Shown here piece after piece: positions 34,932 to 42,955 of a stretch of DNA of 64,000 nt; within the stretch, counting starts at the first letter, position 1; each line of letters begins with the position of its first letter. A program made the translations under genes and the position numbers. The notes under the pieces are model-generated. The model was not told the origin of the DNA. It saw nothing but the letters and a program-made list of their open reading frames with translations, and ran no database searches. The DNA lies in assembly GCA_041738935.1 (NCBI GenBank), contig JBGSOV010000021.1:310001-374000 (forward strand), written 5' to 3'. The stretch is from JBGSOV01 sp041738935. Lineage in GTDB: Bacteria > Patescibacteriota > Gracilibacteria > CAIRYL01 > GCA-016699755.

Positions 34932-35609
34932 TCACAGTTGCTGCCTTTCGGACTCAAAAAATCTAATAGCAACATGTATGAATTCCGCAGACTCTATCAC
35001 CATACTTGCCTCAGAAAAATTACCATGTTTTGTCCATATATTTGGTATAGCTATAATGTCTTTTATTTTTGCCCTCTTGGCAGCCAATATTCCTTTGGGT
35101 GCATCTTCAATAACAACCGCATTTTCCGGAGCAGAATTACAATTTTTAAGACATTTTATAAAAACCTCGGGAGAGGGTTTTGGACTTAAGATGTCCTCCC
35201 TTCCAACGATTGATGTAAAATTAAAATTAACGCCTGCCTTATCTAACACAAGCTCAATATTTCTTCTAAGATTTGATGATGCAATTGCAATCTTGTATCT
35301 CTGGCTAATGAGGTACTCCAGGTTTTCATGGATTCCTTTAATCAAAGTTAGTGGAGTTTTTTCGATTTGTTCGGCAAAATAAATATTTTTGGTACTACGA
35401 AGATGTTCAGCTGTGGTTCTTAGCCCATGGATTCCGATAATATCCTCCATATCAAGACCTTCTTCGATCCACAATCGCAAATATTCGTCTCTGGAAAATT
35501 TTAATCCGAATTCGTTAAAAGCTAATTCATTGGCACTATAATTTATTTCCTCCGTATCAAAGAGCACCCCATCAAAGTCGAATATTACTGTGTCGATACA
35601 CTCCCTCAT
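34932..35609 (-). CDS. HAD-superfamily phosphatase (beta-phosphoglucomutase-like)
   Basis: A 225-residue HAD hydrolase. Motif I is FDFDGVLFDTE (residues 10-20, both Asp present), motif II is the Ser in IAIASSNLRRN, motif III Lys in LSPKPSPEVF, and motif IV VVIEDAPKGILAAKRA. The helical cap between motifs I and II is of the type in subfamily I sugar-phosphate phosphatases and phosphoglucomutases. The substrate cannot be told. Its start ATG overlaps the stop of the 2H gene by 4 bases (35606-35609), so the two are coupled. Confidence 0.93.
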   Translation of the reverse strand: MRECIDTVIFDFDGVLFDTEEINYSANELAFNEFGLKFSRDEYLRLWIEEGLDMEDIIGIHGLRTTAEHLRSTKNIYFAEQIEKTPLTLIKGIHENLEYLISQRYKIAIASSNLRRNIELVLDKAGVNFNFTSIVGREDILSPKPSPEVFIKCLKNCNSAPENAVVIEDAPKGILAAKRAKIKDIIAIPNIWTKHGNFSEASMVIESAEFIHVAIRFFESERQQL

Positions 35610-36127
35610 GTTGTGGGAATAAAATTATGAATTTCTGTAATATGATCAACAACACTTCCTAGATAAAGCCCTTTTAATGAAATAGTACTTATATTTGCGA
35701 AATATTCATCCAGCAGTTTTTTTTCTTTTTGAGTAAGATCAATCTTGGGGAAAAACAGGGAAATATGAGGAGTAAATTCATGGACTTCAGTGTGGATGTC
35801 GCTAAATTTCATCTTCAGTTCACAATTTAGTGCAGTCAATCTATCCGATTTGAGCTTTAGAAAATATACCGTTGAAACACCATAATGTTGAAATGAATCC
35901 ACTTGCTCCACCAGAACATCAGACGGAATATTTGTTTTATCTAAATTCTCAAGCCAATGATTCACTTCTTTTTGTTGTCTATCGGATAATTTCCCAAAAT
36001 AATATAGTGTAGTATGAAATGGCATGCGTATTTCAGGATAACATCTGAAAAATAATATCCTTTCGATTTTATCGTAAAAAGCTGGGGAAAGAAAAGGAAG
36101 TGCCGCAATGTAAAATTGTTTATTCAT
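35606..36127 (-). CDS. 2H phosphoesterase-superfamily protein (2'-5' RNA ligase-like)
   Basis: A 173-residue protein with both hallmark motifs of the 2H phosphoesterase superfamily: FHTTLYYFG near residue 37 (H-x-T-L) and FTPHISLFFP near residue 117 (H-x-S-L). These two histidine motifs form the active site in enzymes that act on 2',3'-cyclic or 2'-5' phosphodiesters in RNA or nucleotides. The spacing of the two motifs is normal. The actual substrate is unknown. It sits 3 bp after the GTP cyclohydrolase fusion and overlaps the HAD gene, forming a three-gene unit on the same strand. Confidence 0.88.
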   Translation of the reverse strand: MNKQFYIAALPFLSPAFYDKIERILFFRCYPEIRMPFHTTLYYFGKLSDRQQKEVNHWLENLDKTNIPSDVLVEQVDSFQHYGVSTVYFLKLKSDRLTALNCELKMKFSDIHTEVHEFTPHISLFFPKIDLTQKEKKLLDEYFANISTISLKGLYLGSVVDHITEIHNFIPTT

Positions 36128-36130
36128 ATA

Positions 36131-37570
36131 TTACAATCTATTCATTATGACTTTTCTCAGAAAAATACTAATAAGTCGATCTGCCGTTCCCAATGCTTCG
36201 CTTACATCTCTAACGGTAAAATCTCCTGTATACCAATTATCAATAAGATGAGTAATAGTATCTACAGATTCTCCTTGAGCCTCTTCTCTTAAATGTTCCC
36301 TGTGTAGCGGATACTTACCAGTCAAGTACATGAATACGACTCTCATAAAACAGTCATCAATACGCTTAAGTACAGTATGTGCTTGATTTAACAAACTTTT
36401 GTTCTCGGGATCGGCAATGAATTCAAACAACAATGGTCTCACTACATCCTTTAGTTGAATAGCATATTTAATTGCGGTGTCCAAGATTTCTTTCCGACTT
36501 GGTGGATGACCCAAATCTTGATCTCCGAAAACTTTTCTAGTAATAAAGAATTGTAATCGGGAATCCCTAGAATAAAGCCTATATTCCTCAGCAGACAAGT
36601 ATAAAAAATTACTTCTTGGGAATTGTTTTTTTATCTGAGAAAATTTACTTATGACATCAGGTGCTACTTTCTTAAGGAAACAAATATAATCAAAATCACT
36701 TTCTTGTATTGAGCCATCACCTCTCATATTTGAACCCTGCAGTAATAAACATTGTAAATTGTCTCCAAATTTTTCTTGTAATTCTTTCGAAATGAGTTCT
36801 GTATTCTCTTTTGTCGCTTGAGGTATCAGGGCATCCCTTAAGAATATTTCAGGTGAAGATAGAATATAATCCTCATCGATTTCTTCAACAATTGGAATAG
36901 AATCGAGTGCATCAAACTCATGTCCCAATTTTTTTTGTTTCGTTTTAAACAGATTAATCCTGTCACGGACTGGCGAATTGATAACAATAGGAACTCTTTT
37001 TGCCACCTGCACTCCGCATTCCTCAATGCCCTTCACCTTATTGAGATTATTAGAAATGAGACTAACACTTTTGATTCCCAGATACTCTATCATTTCTGCA
37101 GCAATGTCATACTCTCTTAAATCCGCCTCAAATCCTAATGCGAGATTTGCCTCAACAGTGTCTAAGCCTTCATCTTGAAGCCGATAAGCCTTAAGCTTGT
37201 TTTCTAGTCCTATACCTCGTCCTTCCTGACGAAGATAGAGAAGCACTCCCTCTGACTTTCTCCTAATCATGTCAAGCGCACCATTTAGTTGATCCTGACA
37301 ATCACAGCGCTGGCACCCAAAAACATCACCAGTACAACACTCTGAGTGAATTCTTAAAAGAACATTTACCTTGCCTCTCACATCCCCCATAACCAAAGCC
37401 AAGTGTTCTTTTTCTTCTTTATCGTCACCTCCTTTATCTTCAGCAAATAAGTGTAACTGGAAGTCACCACCAACTGTTGGCAATAGGCATTTTATTCTGT
37501 GCTCAAGTTTGGTTTTTTCATTACTAGTTTTGCTATCTAGAGATGATTTATTGAGCTTTTCCCCTTTCAT
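36131..37570 (-). CDS. GTP cyclohydrolase II fused to a nucleotidyltransferase-HEPN-like domain
   Basis: A 479-residue two-part protein. Residues about 20-205 are a full RibA-type GTP cyclohydrolase II: zinc ligands Cys78, Cys89 and Cys91 in HSECCTGDVFGCQRCDC, YLRQEGRGIGLENKLKAY, the LQDEGLDTVEAN motif and the LISNNLNKV C-terminal motif. Residues about 255-479 start with a nucleotidyltransferase signature, QGSNMRGDGSIQESDFDY (Gly279-Ser280, then Ser291-Asp292-x-Asp294, the two metal Asp), followed by an all-helical segment (IKYAIQLKDVVRPLLFEF, FMRVVFMYLTGKYP) like the HEPN partner of MNT proteins. GCH II normally makes the first riboflavin precursor. The fusion and its neighbours point to some other use. 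ATG 37570; the frame opens at 37618. Confidence 0.88.
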   Translation of the reverse strand: MKGEKLNKSSLDSKTSNEKTKLEHRIKCLLPTVGGDFQLHLFAEDKGGDDKEEKEHLALVMGDVRGKVNVLLRIHSECCTGDVFGCQRCDCQDQLNGALDMIRRKSEGVLLYLRQEGRGIGLENKLKAYRLQDEGLDTVEANLALGFEADLREYDIAAEMIEYLGIKSVSLISNNLNKVKGIEECGVQVAKRVPIVINSPVRDRINLFKTKQKKLGHEFDALDSIPIVEEIDEDYILSSPEIFLRDALIPQATKENTELISKELQEKFGDNLQCLLLQGSNMRGDGSIQESDFDYICFLKKVAPDVISKFSQIKKQFPRSNFLYLSAEEYRLYSRDSRLQFFITRKVFGDQDLGHPPSRKEILDTAIKYAIQLKDVVRPLLFEFIADPENKSLLNQAHTVLKRIDDCFMRVVFMYLTGKYPLHREHLREEAQGESVDTITHLIDNWYTGDFTVRDVSEALGTADRLISIFLRKVIMNRL

Positions 37571-37677
37571 GGATTTATATAAACATCTTAAGGTAGTATT
37601 TTTACTATAAGAGTACATATGAGGTTAATTGATAGCAGCGCCCTATTCCTTAATTTTGGATATTAAAAAATTTCCTG

Positions 37678-38403
37678 CTACTGTCCAATTACCGATTGAT
37701 TGTCACTCATAGTACTTTTTGACACGCTGACATTCGTTTGCTCAGTATTCTCATCTTGATAATACAATTTACCAATATCAATCGGTGCGCGACTATTTGC
37801 TTCGCGCCAAGCGTTGGTATCGCGTAAAGAATAGACACAACCGCAATATTCTTGTTGGTAAAATTCTTCGCGCTTACTGATTTCAATCATTCGTTGACTG
37901 CCACCCGCTTTGCGCCAATTCCAGTCCCAATAGGTCACGCCGTGTTTGTCGGCGGCGCGTTTGCCGCAATCGTTGATCTGCTGCATATTCTTCCAGCGTG
38001 AAATACCGAGGCAACTTGTATAGACCGGAAAATCATTTGCCGCGGCGTATTCCGCCGTTTTTTCAAACCGCATATCAAAACACATCGTGCAGCGCTTGCC
38101 GCGTTCTGGTTCATCTTCCATACCTTTCGCTTCGGCAAACCAACGCTCTGGATCATAATCTGCATCAATAAACGGAATTCCGTTTTTTTCGGCAAAGGCA
38201 ATATTCTCATTTTTGCGCAGTTCGTATTCTTTCAGCGGATGAATATTGGGATTGTAGAAATAGATTGTCAGGTCAATGCCAGAATCCAAAATTGCTTCGA
38301 TGACTTCGCCACTACACGGGGCACAACACGAATGGAGCAAGACGCGTCCAACATTTTGGGGCGGAACGAGTTTTTGCCGGACAAAAGTTTTGAGATCATT
38401 CAT
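37678..38403 (-). CDS. queH: Epoxyqueuosine reductase QueH
   Basis: A 241-residue protein of the QueH (formerly DUF208) family, which reduces epoxyqueuosine to queuosine in tRNA with a metal centre. The cysteine motifs are complete: LLHSCCAPCSGEV (Cys-Cys-x2-Cys), KRCTMCFDMRF and YCGCVYS. The N-terminal GRVLLHSCC and the IYFYNPNIHP strand are also standard. The tail after about 215 is Ser/Thr/Gln-rich and probably variable. No other queuosine gene is in the window. It lies 108 bp after the AT-rich GCH II cluster on the same strand. Confidence 0.95.
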   Translation of the reverse strand: MNDLKTFVRQKLVPPQNVGRVLLHSCCAPCSGEVIEAILDSGIDLTIYFYNPNIHPLKEYELRKNENIAFAEKNGIPFIDADYDPERWFAEAKGMEDEPERGKRCTMCFDMRFEKTAEYAAANDFPVYTSCLGISRWKNMQQINDCGKRAADKHGVTYWDWNWRKAGGSQRMIEISKREEFYQQEYCGCVYSLRDTNAWREANSRAPIDIGKLYYQDENTEQTNVSVSKSTMSDNQSVIGQ

Positions 38404-38576
38404 TGCGGAGATTTTAGTAATTCAGCGCACTATTATCAATACAATTCTGATGTAGGATTTATGATTCAGGATTTACGAAGAAACACAGATCCAATCTTCA
38501 ATATCTGCAACATTTAGGATTCTTGATTCTTACCTCTTGCATCATAAATCTTCCACAAATCCGGATTATACGAATG

Positions 38577-40349
38577 TTATTTCACCGTTACGGACTTCGC
38601 GAGATTTCTTGGCTTGTCTGGATCAAAGCCGCGTTCGAGCGCAAGATAGTACGAGAGGATTTGGATCGGAATCAGGTTGATAATTGGTGAAAAATTTTTG
38701 GCAGCTGGCACCCTGATCCAATCGTCAAAAACTTCGGAATCCATTGGTGCAATACCAATAATGCGTCCGCCACGCGCTTTGATTTCCATAGCGCTACTGA
38801 GTATCTCTTTGCGGCGTGTTTCATCATCACAGACAAGCACGACACAAGGAGTACCAGGTTCGATCATGGCAATTGGACCATGTTTGAGTTCGCCACCAGC
38901 AAATCCTTCGGCATGAATATAACTGACTTCTTGAATCTTGATTGCTGCCTCATTTGCCATTGGATAATTAGCGCCTTTGCCAATGATAAAAATATTTTCT
39001 TGATCGTAGATTTTTTCCGCAATACCGGCGACAAACTGAGTAAAACGCGGATTGAGTAAATCGTTGACAAGCGCAGCGCTATCGACCAGCATCTGCTGAC
39101 CAGCATGGATGTCCCCGGCGCATGCGTATGCCAAAAGAAGCAATATGGAGAGCTGACTCGTTGCTGCTTTCGTGCTCGCCACAGCTTTTTCGGGTCCAGC
39201 TTTGATTTGTAAAGAAAAGTCCGATAAACGCGCAACAGTCGAACCGGCAGAGTTAACAATAGAAAGTACTTTGCTGCCCGCAGCCCGCGCCGCCTCAATT
39301 GCCTCGATTACGTCGGCAGTCTCACCAGATTGCGATATCACAATCACGAGCGAATTTGGTTTGAGGAAATCATGAAAAATCGGAAACTCGCTTGCCACAA
39401 CAGAATTGACGTGCATCTTGGCAATCGTCGCAAAAAAGTATTCTCCTGCCGCTGCCACCTTGTGCGCCGTTCCGCAGCCAATCAAAAAAGTACCGTGTGC
39501 ATTACGAATCGCATCGGCAATAATCTCAATTTCTTCCGGATTTTGGTCGATGGCCTTAGAGATGGTTTCTTTTTGCTCATAGATTTCTTTAATCATATAG
39601 TGCGCATGAGTACCTTTATTAGACTCCTCTGGTTTAAGTTCGAGCACGATATCTCGTTTTACAATTTCGTTCCCGGTGAAGAAATCATAGACTTTTGCGC
39701 TGCCAGGTAAGATTTCGATTACTTCGTTGTCATCGATGTAGCGAATCGTCTGGGTGTGTTCCAAAAAAGCTGGGGTGTCGCTTGCAAGAAAAAAGGCATC
39801 TTTGCCGATTCCTAAGATGAGGGGGCTCCCACGGCGGACAGCGACAATCTTGTTCTCGCCATGACGAATTGCCACAAAGGCATAGCGCCCTTCGCAGCGG
39901 GTAGTTGTCTTTTTGGCGGCTTCGAGCAAATCGCTGCCTTCGTCCAAAAACTCTTCCATCAAATGCGCCAACACTTCGGTATCAGTATCTGATGAAAAAA
40001 AGTGTCCGCGCGAGCGAAGTTCGCTGCGTAGTTCGATAAAGTTTTCGATAATTCCGTTTTGCACGACAGCAACATTATGTTTTTCGTCAAAATGTGGATG
40101 CGCGTTTTCGGGAGTAACTCCTCCATGTGTCGCCCAGCGAGTGTGCCCGATGGCAATAGAAGCTTTGGGGAAATTATCGGATAATTTAGCTTCTGAGATT
40201 TTGCCGATGGCTTTCTCGATGGCAATATTTTCGGCTCCGGCAGTGCCGATTCCCCAAGAATCGTATCCACGATATTCAAGGTTCATAAGCCCTTTAAGGA
40301 CAGCATCAGGTGCATTTTCTTTGCCGAGGACGGCGACGATTCCACACAT
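38577..40349 (-). CDS. glmS: Glutamine-fructose-6-phosphate aminotransferase (isomerizing)
   Basis: A 590-residue GlmS that makes glucosamine-6-phosphate, the entry to UDP-GlcNAc and the cell wall. The N-terminal nucleophile Cys2 follows the start Met (MCGIVAVLG), then the glutaminase domain (GHTRWATHGGVTPENAHPH, NGIIENF). The two SIS domains of the isomerase half are clear (GCGTAHKVAAAGEYF, VISQSGETADV, IIGKGANYP). It ends with LAKSVTVK, the conserved C-tail that closes the active site. ATG 40349 is fixed by the required Met-Cys start. Its substrate comes from pgi in this window. Confidence 0.98.
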   Translation of the reverse strand: MCGIVAVLGKENAPDAVLKGLMNLEYRGYDSWGIGTAGAENIAIEKAIGKISEAKLSDNFPKASIAIGHTRWATHGGVTPENAHPHFDEKHNVAVVQNGIIENFIELRSELRSRGHFFSSDTDTEVLAHLMEEFLDEGSDLLEAAKKTTTRCEGRYAFVAIRHGENKIVAVRRGSPLILGIGKDAFFLASDTPAFLEHTQTIRYIDDNEVIEILPGSAKVYDFFTGNEIVKRDIVLELKPEESNKGTHAHYMIKEIYEQKETISKAIDQNPEEIEIIADAIRNAHGTFLIGCGTAHKVAAAGEYFFATIAKMHVNSVVASEFPIFHDFLKPNSLVIVISQSGETADVIEAIEAARAAGSKVLSIVNSAGSTVARLSDFSLQIKAGPEKAVASTKAATSQLSILLLLAYACAGDIHAGQQMLVDSAALVNDLLNPRFTQFVAGIAEKIYDQENIFIIGKGANYPMANEAAIKIQEVSYIHAEGFAGGELKHGPIAMIEPGTPCVVLVCDDETRRKEILSSAMEIKARGGRIIGIAPMDSEVFDDWIRVPAAKNFSPIINLIPIQILSYYLALERGFDPDKPRNLAKSVTVK

Positions 40350-40612
40350 GTTCCAAGAAAAAATAAAAATCTTTTTTGTTCTGTCACTCTCATTCTTTGA
40401 TACACGAAGGCATAATTGTGCGACAGGAAGATATCCTGCCATTTAATAAAATTATGTCAAGAGAAAATCCTCCTGCATCTTTTTTAAAAACCCCGGCTAA
40501 ATGGCAATACATCTCGTGATTTTCAAAAAATCAAAATCGCTTTCGTCAAGTCGAATTTTTGCATAAGTACTCTACAAAATGCACGAATTTCTCTTTATCA
40601 AAAGTTAATGCT

Positions 40613-41119
40613 TTATTGAGCCAAAAACAAAAATTGTATCAATACTCCTACTGCACCAATAGACAGACCGAATAATGCGACAAAAACATGACGACCAAAT
40701 CGCGCCTTCTGGAGATTGCTCTTAAGCACATAAATTTGCTCAGCAGTATCGGCTTGTTGCTGGCGAGATTCGAGGAGTGGAATACTATTTTTAGCGATTT
40801 CTTGATATTTACCAAGTTGAAAATTGAGCTCAGAAATCTCTTGGTTTTTTTTACCAATTTCGCCGTGCATCTCTTGCGCCAACGAGATGAGGGCTGCGAG
40901 TTGCGGATTTTGCTCTGCTGGTAATTCGAGATTGTTGCCGACGATATGCGGTTGTGCGGAATATGTATTTGCCAGCGCATCAACATCGGCGCGTAAAAAC
41001 ATCGTGCGTTTGCCGCGGCGGTGCGCTTTGATGATTTTGCGTTGCACGTAGCGATCGAGTGTTCGTGTCGAAATCTCGAGTAATTGTGCGGCGTCTTCGC
41101 GAATCAAATAATCTTCCAC
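40613..41119 (-). CDS. Membrane-anchored protein with an excisionase-type HTH
   Basis: A 168-residue protein with an unusual layout. Residues 1-50 are a helix-turn-helix of the excisionase/MerR type (LIREDAAQLLEISTRTLDRYVQ...GKRTMFLRADVDAL). Residues 65-135 form a long charged helix (AALISLAQEMHGEIGKKNQEISELN), probably a coiled coil. The end is one membrane helix, HVFVALFGLSIGAVGVLIQF. DNA-binding helix-turn-helix at one end and a C-terminal anchor at the other suggest a protein that tethers DNA to the membrane, or a membrane-linked regulator. No target is known. It is divergent from the peroxiredoxin gene. Confidence 0.8.
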   Translation of the reverse strand: MEDYLIREDAAQLLEISTRTLDRYVQRKIIKAHRRGKRTMFLRADVDALANTYSAQPHIVGNNLELPAEQNPQLAALISLAQEMHGEIGKKNQEISELNFQLGKYQEIAKNSIPLLESRQQQADTAEQIYVLKSNLQKARFGRHVFVALFGLSIGAVGVLIQFLFLAQ

Positions 41120-41262
41120 AATACGAACAGAAAAGAAATCGCTGACGATTGTGGCAGATTTTTTTGCTTTGGTCGAGAGTGAGATTTGATGATGGAAGTT
41201 ATCTTTTTGACTTTTCCCAAATGACTGCTCACAATGGGCGCGTTTTCTTTTTTATCATCAAT

Positions 41263-41826
41263 ATGACTGGACATGGATGCTGCAGCGACGATTCGTTTGC
41301 AACCGCAACAGTTGGTGGCTACGCTCCCGACTTTACAGCAAATTCGTACTTTAAAGGCGAATTCAAAGAAGTCACCCTTTCCGAATACCTCAAACAAGGA
41401 AAATGGGTCGTGCTCTTCTTTTATCCGCTCGACTTTACTTTTGTCTGCCCAACTGAGATCAAGCAGTTTTCGGCAATGGCAAAAGACTTTGAAGCCGAAG
41501 GCGCGCAGATTTTGGGCGTTTCGGTGGATTCGGAATACTCACACAAGGCTTGGGTCGAAGGCGATTTGGGCGAAATGCATTTCCCATTAATCTCGGATTT
41601 GACCAAAGAAATCACTGACGCTTACAATATTCTGCACCCGAATGGAGTAGCGCTTCGCGGAACGTTTATCATCGATCCAGAAGGGATCATTCATCACGCA
41701 ACAATTAACAATCTCCCGATTGGACGTAATGTTGAAGAAACTTTACGCACGCTCATCGCTGCCAAATCTGGCGAACTTTGCCCGGTTGGTTGGCACAAAG
41801 GCGAAGGCACACTCGGAAAAGCGTAA
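41263..41826 (+). CDS. 2-Cys peroxiredoxin (AhpC/TSA type)
   Basis: A 187-residue peroxiredoxin that reduces hydrogen peroxide and organic peroxides. The peroxidatic cysteine lies in FTFVCPTEIKQF, preceded by the PLDFT active-site loop, and the resolving cysteine is in SGELCPVGW near the C-terminus. This is the typical 2-Cys arrangement. The N-terminus (MTGHGCCSDD) adds two extra cysteines. ATG 41263 gives the usual length. It faces a glutaredoxin gene across a shared terminator; the two may work together in peroxide defence. Confidence 0.95.
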   Translation: MTGHGCCSDDSFATATVGGYAPDFTANSYFKGEFKEVTLSEYLKQGKWVVLFFYPLDFTFVCPTEIKQFSAMAKDFEAEGAQILGVSVDSEYSHKAWVEGDLGEMHFPLISDLTKEITDAYNILHPNGVALRGTFIIDPEGIIHHATINNLPIGRNVEETLRTLIAAKSGELCPVGWHKGEGTLGKA

Positions 41827-41847
41827 GCGCCTTTTATAAGTGAGACA

Positions 41848-41877
41848 CAAAAAAGCGGGCATTGCCCGCTTTTTTTG
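41848..41877. terminator. Bidirectional rho-independent terminator
   Basis: AAAAAAGCGGGC-ATT-GCCCGCTTTTTTT: a GC stem of 7 bp with flanking A and T runs, between the convergent peroxiredoxin and glutaredoxin genes. Confidence 0.95.
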
Positions 41878-41898
41878 ATGCGAACAGAGTTTGTAGTT

Positions 41899-42147
41899 TT
41901 AGCCTAGCTTCCCTGCTTTGTGAGCCGCTTGCAGCTCGGTAAAGCCGCCGACAAATTCGCCATCTGCTAAAATCAGCGGAACGGTGTAGTGCTGGTATTT
42001 TTCTACGAGAGTTTTATGTTGGGTCTCCGTCTCTGGCGAAGCAAAAACATCGATGTAGTCATACTCGGCGCCGAGTGTTTCGCACATGCGTTTGGCAGCA
42101 TCGCAATAGCCGCAATAGGATTTTCCGTAGATGGTGATTTTTTTCAT
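41899..42147 (-). CDS. Glutaredoxin
   Basis: An 82-residue glutaredoxin with the dithiol active site YGKSYCGYCDAAK and the cis-Pro TVPLILADGEFVGGFTEL motif. Start ATG 42147 gives the standard length. It may act on disulfides or supply electrons to the peroxiredoxin. The redox partner (glutathione or thioredoxin reductase) is not visible. Confidence 0.93.
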   Translation of the reverse strand: MKKITIYGKSYCGYCDAAKRMCETLGAEYDYIDVFASPETETQHKTLVEKYQHYTVPLILADGEFVGGFTELQAAHKAGKLG

Positions 42148-42234
42148 GGAAGATAAGAAAAGAAGTGAGCGAATACTAGCACGACCGAGTGAATTTTTCA
42201 GGCTGTTTTTGCGCAAAAACCCAAACTTCCGCTT

Positions 42235-42262
42235 TTGAATAGAACAAGGAAGCTGCTACAAT
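42235..42262 (+). promoter_or_regulatory. Promoter of the pentose-phosphate operon
   Basis: TTGAAT (42235-42240) and TACAAT (42257-42262) are 16 bp apart. The predicted transcript starts near 42269, leaving a short leader before tal (ATG 42291). Confidence 0.65.
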
Positions 42263-42290
42263 CCTGATGCAATTTTATTTCTCTTATATC

Positions 42291-42935
42291 ATGAAGATTT
42301 TTCTCGATACCGCCGATATCAAAACCATCAAACAATATGCCGACTGGGGTGTTGTGGATGGCGTTACCACCAATCCAACGCTGATTGTGAAAGAAGGTGT
42401 CGATTTTGAGACGCGCATCAAAGAGATTTGTGAAGTGATTAGTGGACCAGTCAGCGCCGAAGTACTCTCGACCAAAAAGGACGACATGATCGCAGAAGCG
42501 CGCAAAATCACTAAATGGGCGCCAAATGTCTACGTCAAACTTCCCATGACTTCAGAAGGGCTCAGGGCACTCCATGTTATTTCTCAGGAAGGTATTAAGA
42601 CGAACGTCACGTTAATCTTTTCGCCAGCACAAGCGGTGCTTGCTGCCAAAGCTGGCGCCACACTTGTGAGTCCTTTTATCGGCAGGCTTGATGATATTGG
42701 GCAAGACGGTATGGAAATTATCAATGATATCGTCTCGATTTTTGACACATACGGTTTTGGCACGCAGATTCTTGCTGCGAGTGTTCGTACGAGCCAACAT
42801 GTCTTGACCGCCATGCGCTTGGGCGCGGATATCGCGACGATTCCGCCCAAACTTTTGGATCAACTCGCCGCACATCCACTTACCGACCAAGGGCTCGCTG
42901 CCTTTTTGGCAGACTGGGAAAACGCGAAAAAATAA
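42291..42935 (+). CDS. tal: Transaldolase (small, TalC/MipB type)
   Basis: A 214-residue transaldolase of the short class that includes fructose-6-phosphate aldolase. It starts MKIFLDTADIKTIKQYADWG with VDGVTTNPTLI, and the Schiff-base lysine lies in VYVKLPMTSEG. The segment GTQILAASVRTSQHVL is also typical. It transfers a dihydroxyacetone unit between sugar phosphates. Whether it acts as transaldolase or as aldolase depends on a few residues that I cannot judge by eye. It is the first gene of a run of sugar-phosphate genes. Confidence 0.95.
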   Translation: MKIFLDTADIKTIKQYADWGVVDGVTTNPTLIVKEGVDFETRIKEICEVISGPVSAEVLSTKKDDMIAEARKITKWAPNVYVKLPMTSEGLRALHVISQEGIKTNVTLIFSPAQAVLAAKAGATLVSPFIGRLDDIGQDGMEIINDIVSIFDTYGFGTQILAASVRTSQHVLTAMRLGADIATIPPKLLDQLAAHPLTDQGLAAFLADWENAKK

Positions 42936-42955
42936 TCTTCTTTCTTCATTTGACT

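Noticed and set aside
36131..37570. Ordinary riboflavin ribA gene
   Set aside because: No other riboflavin gene is present and half the protein is a different domain, so the name ribA was not used.
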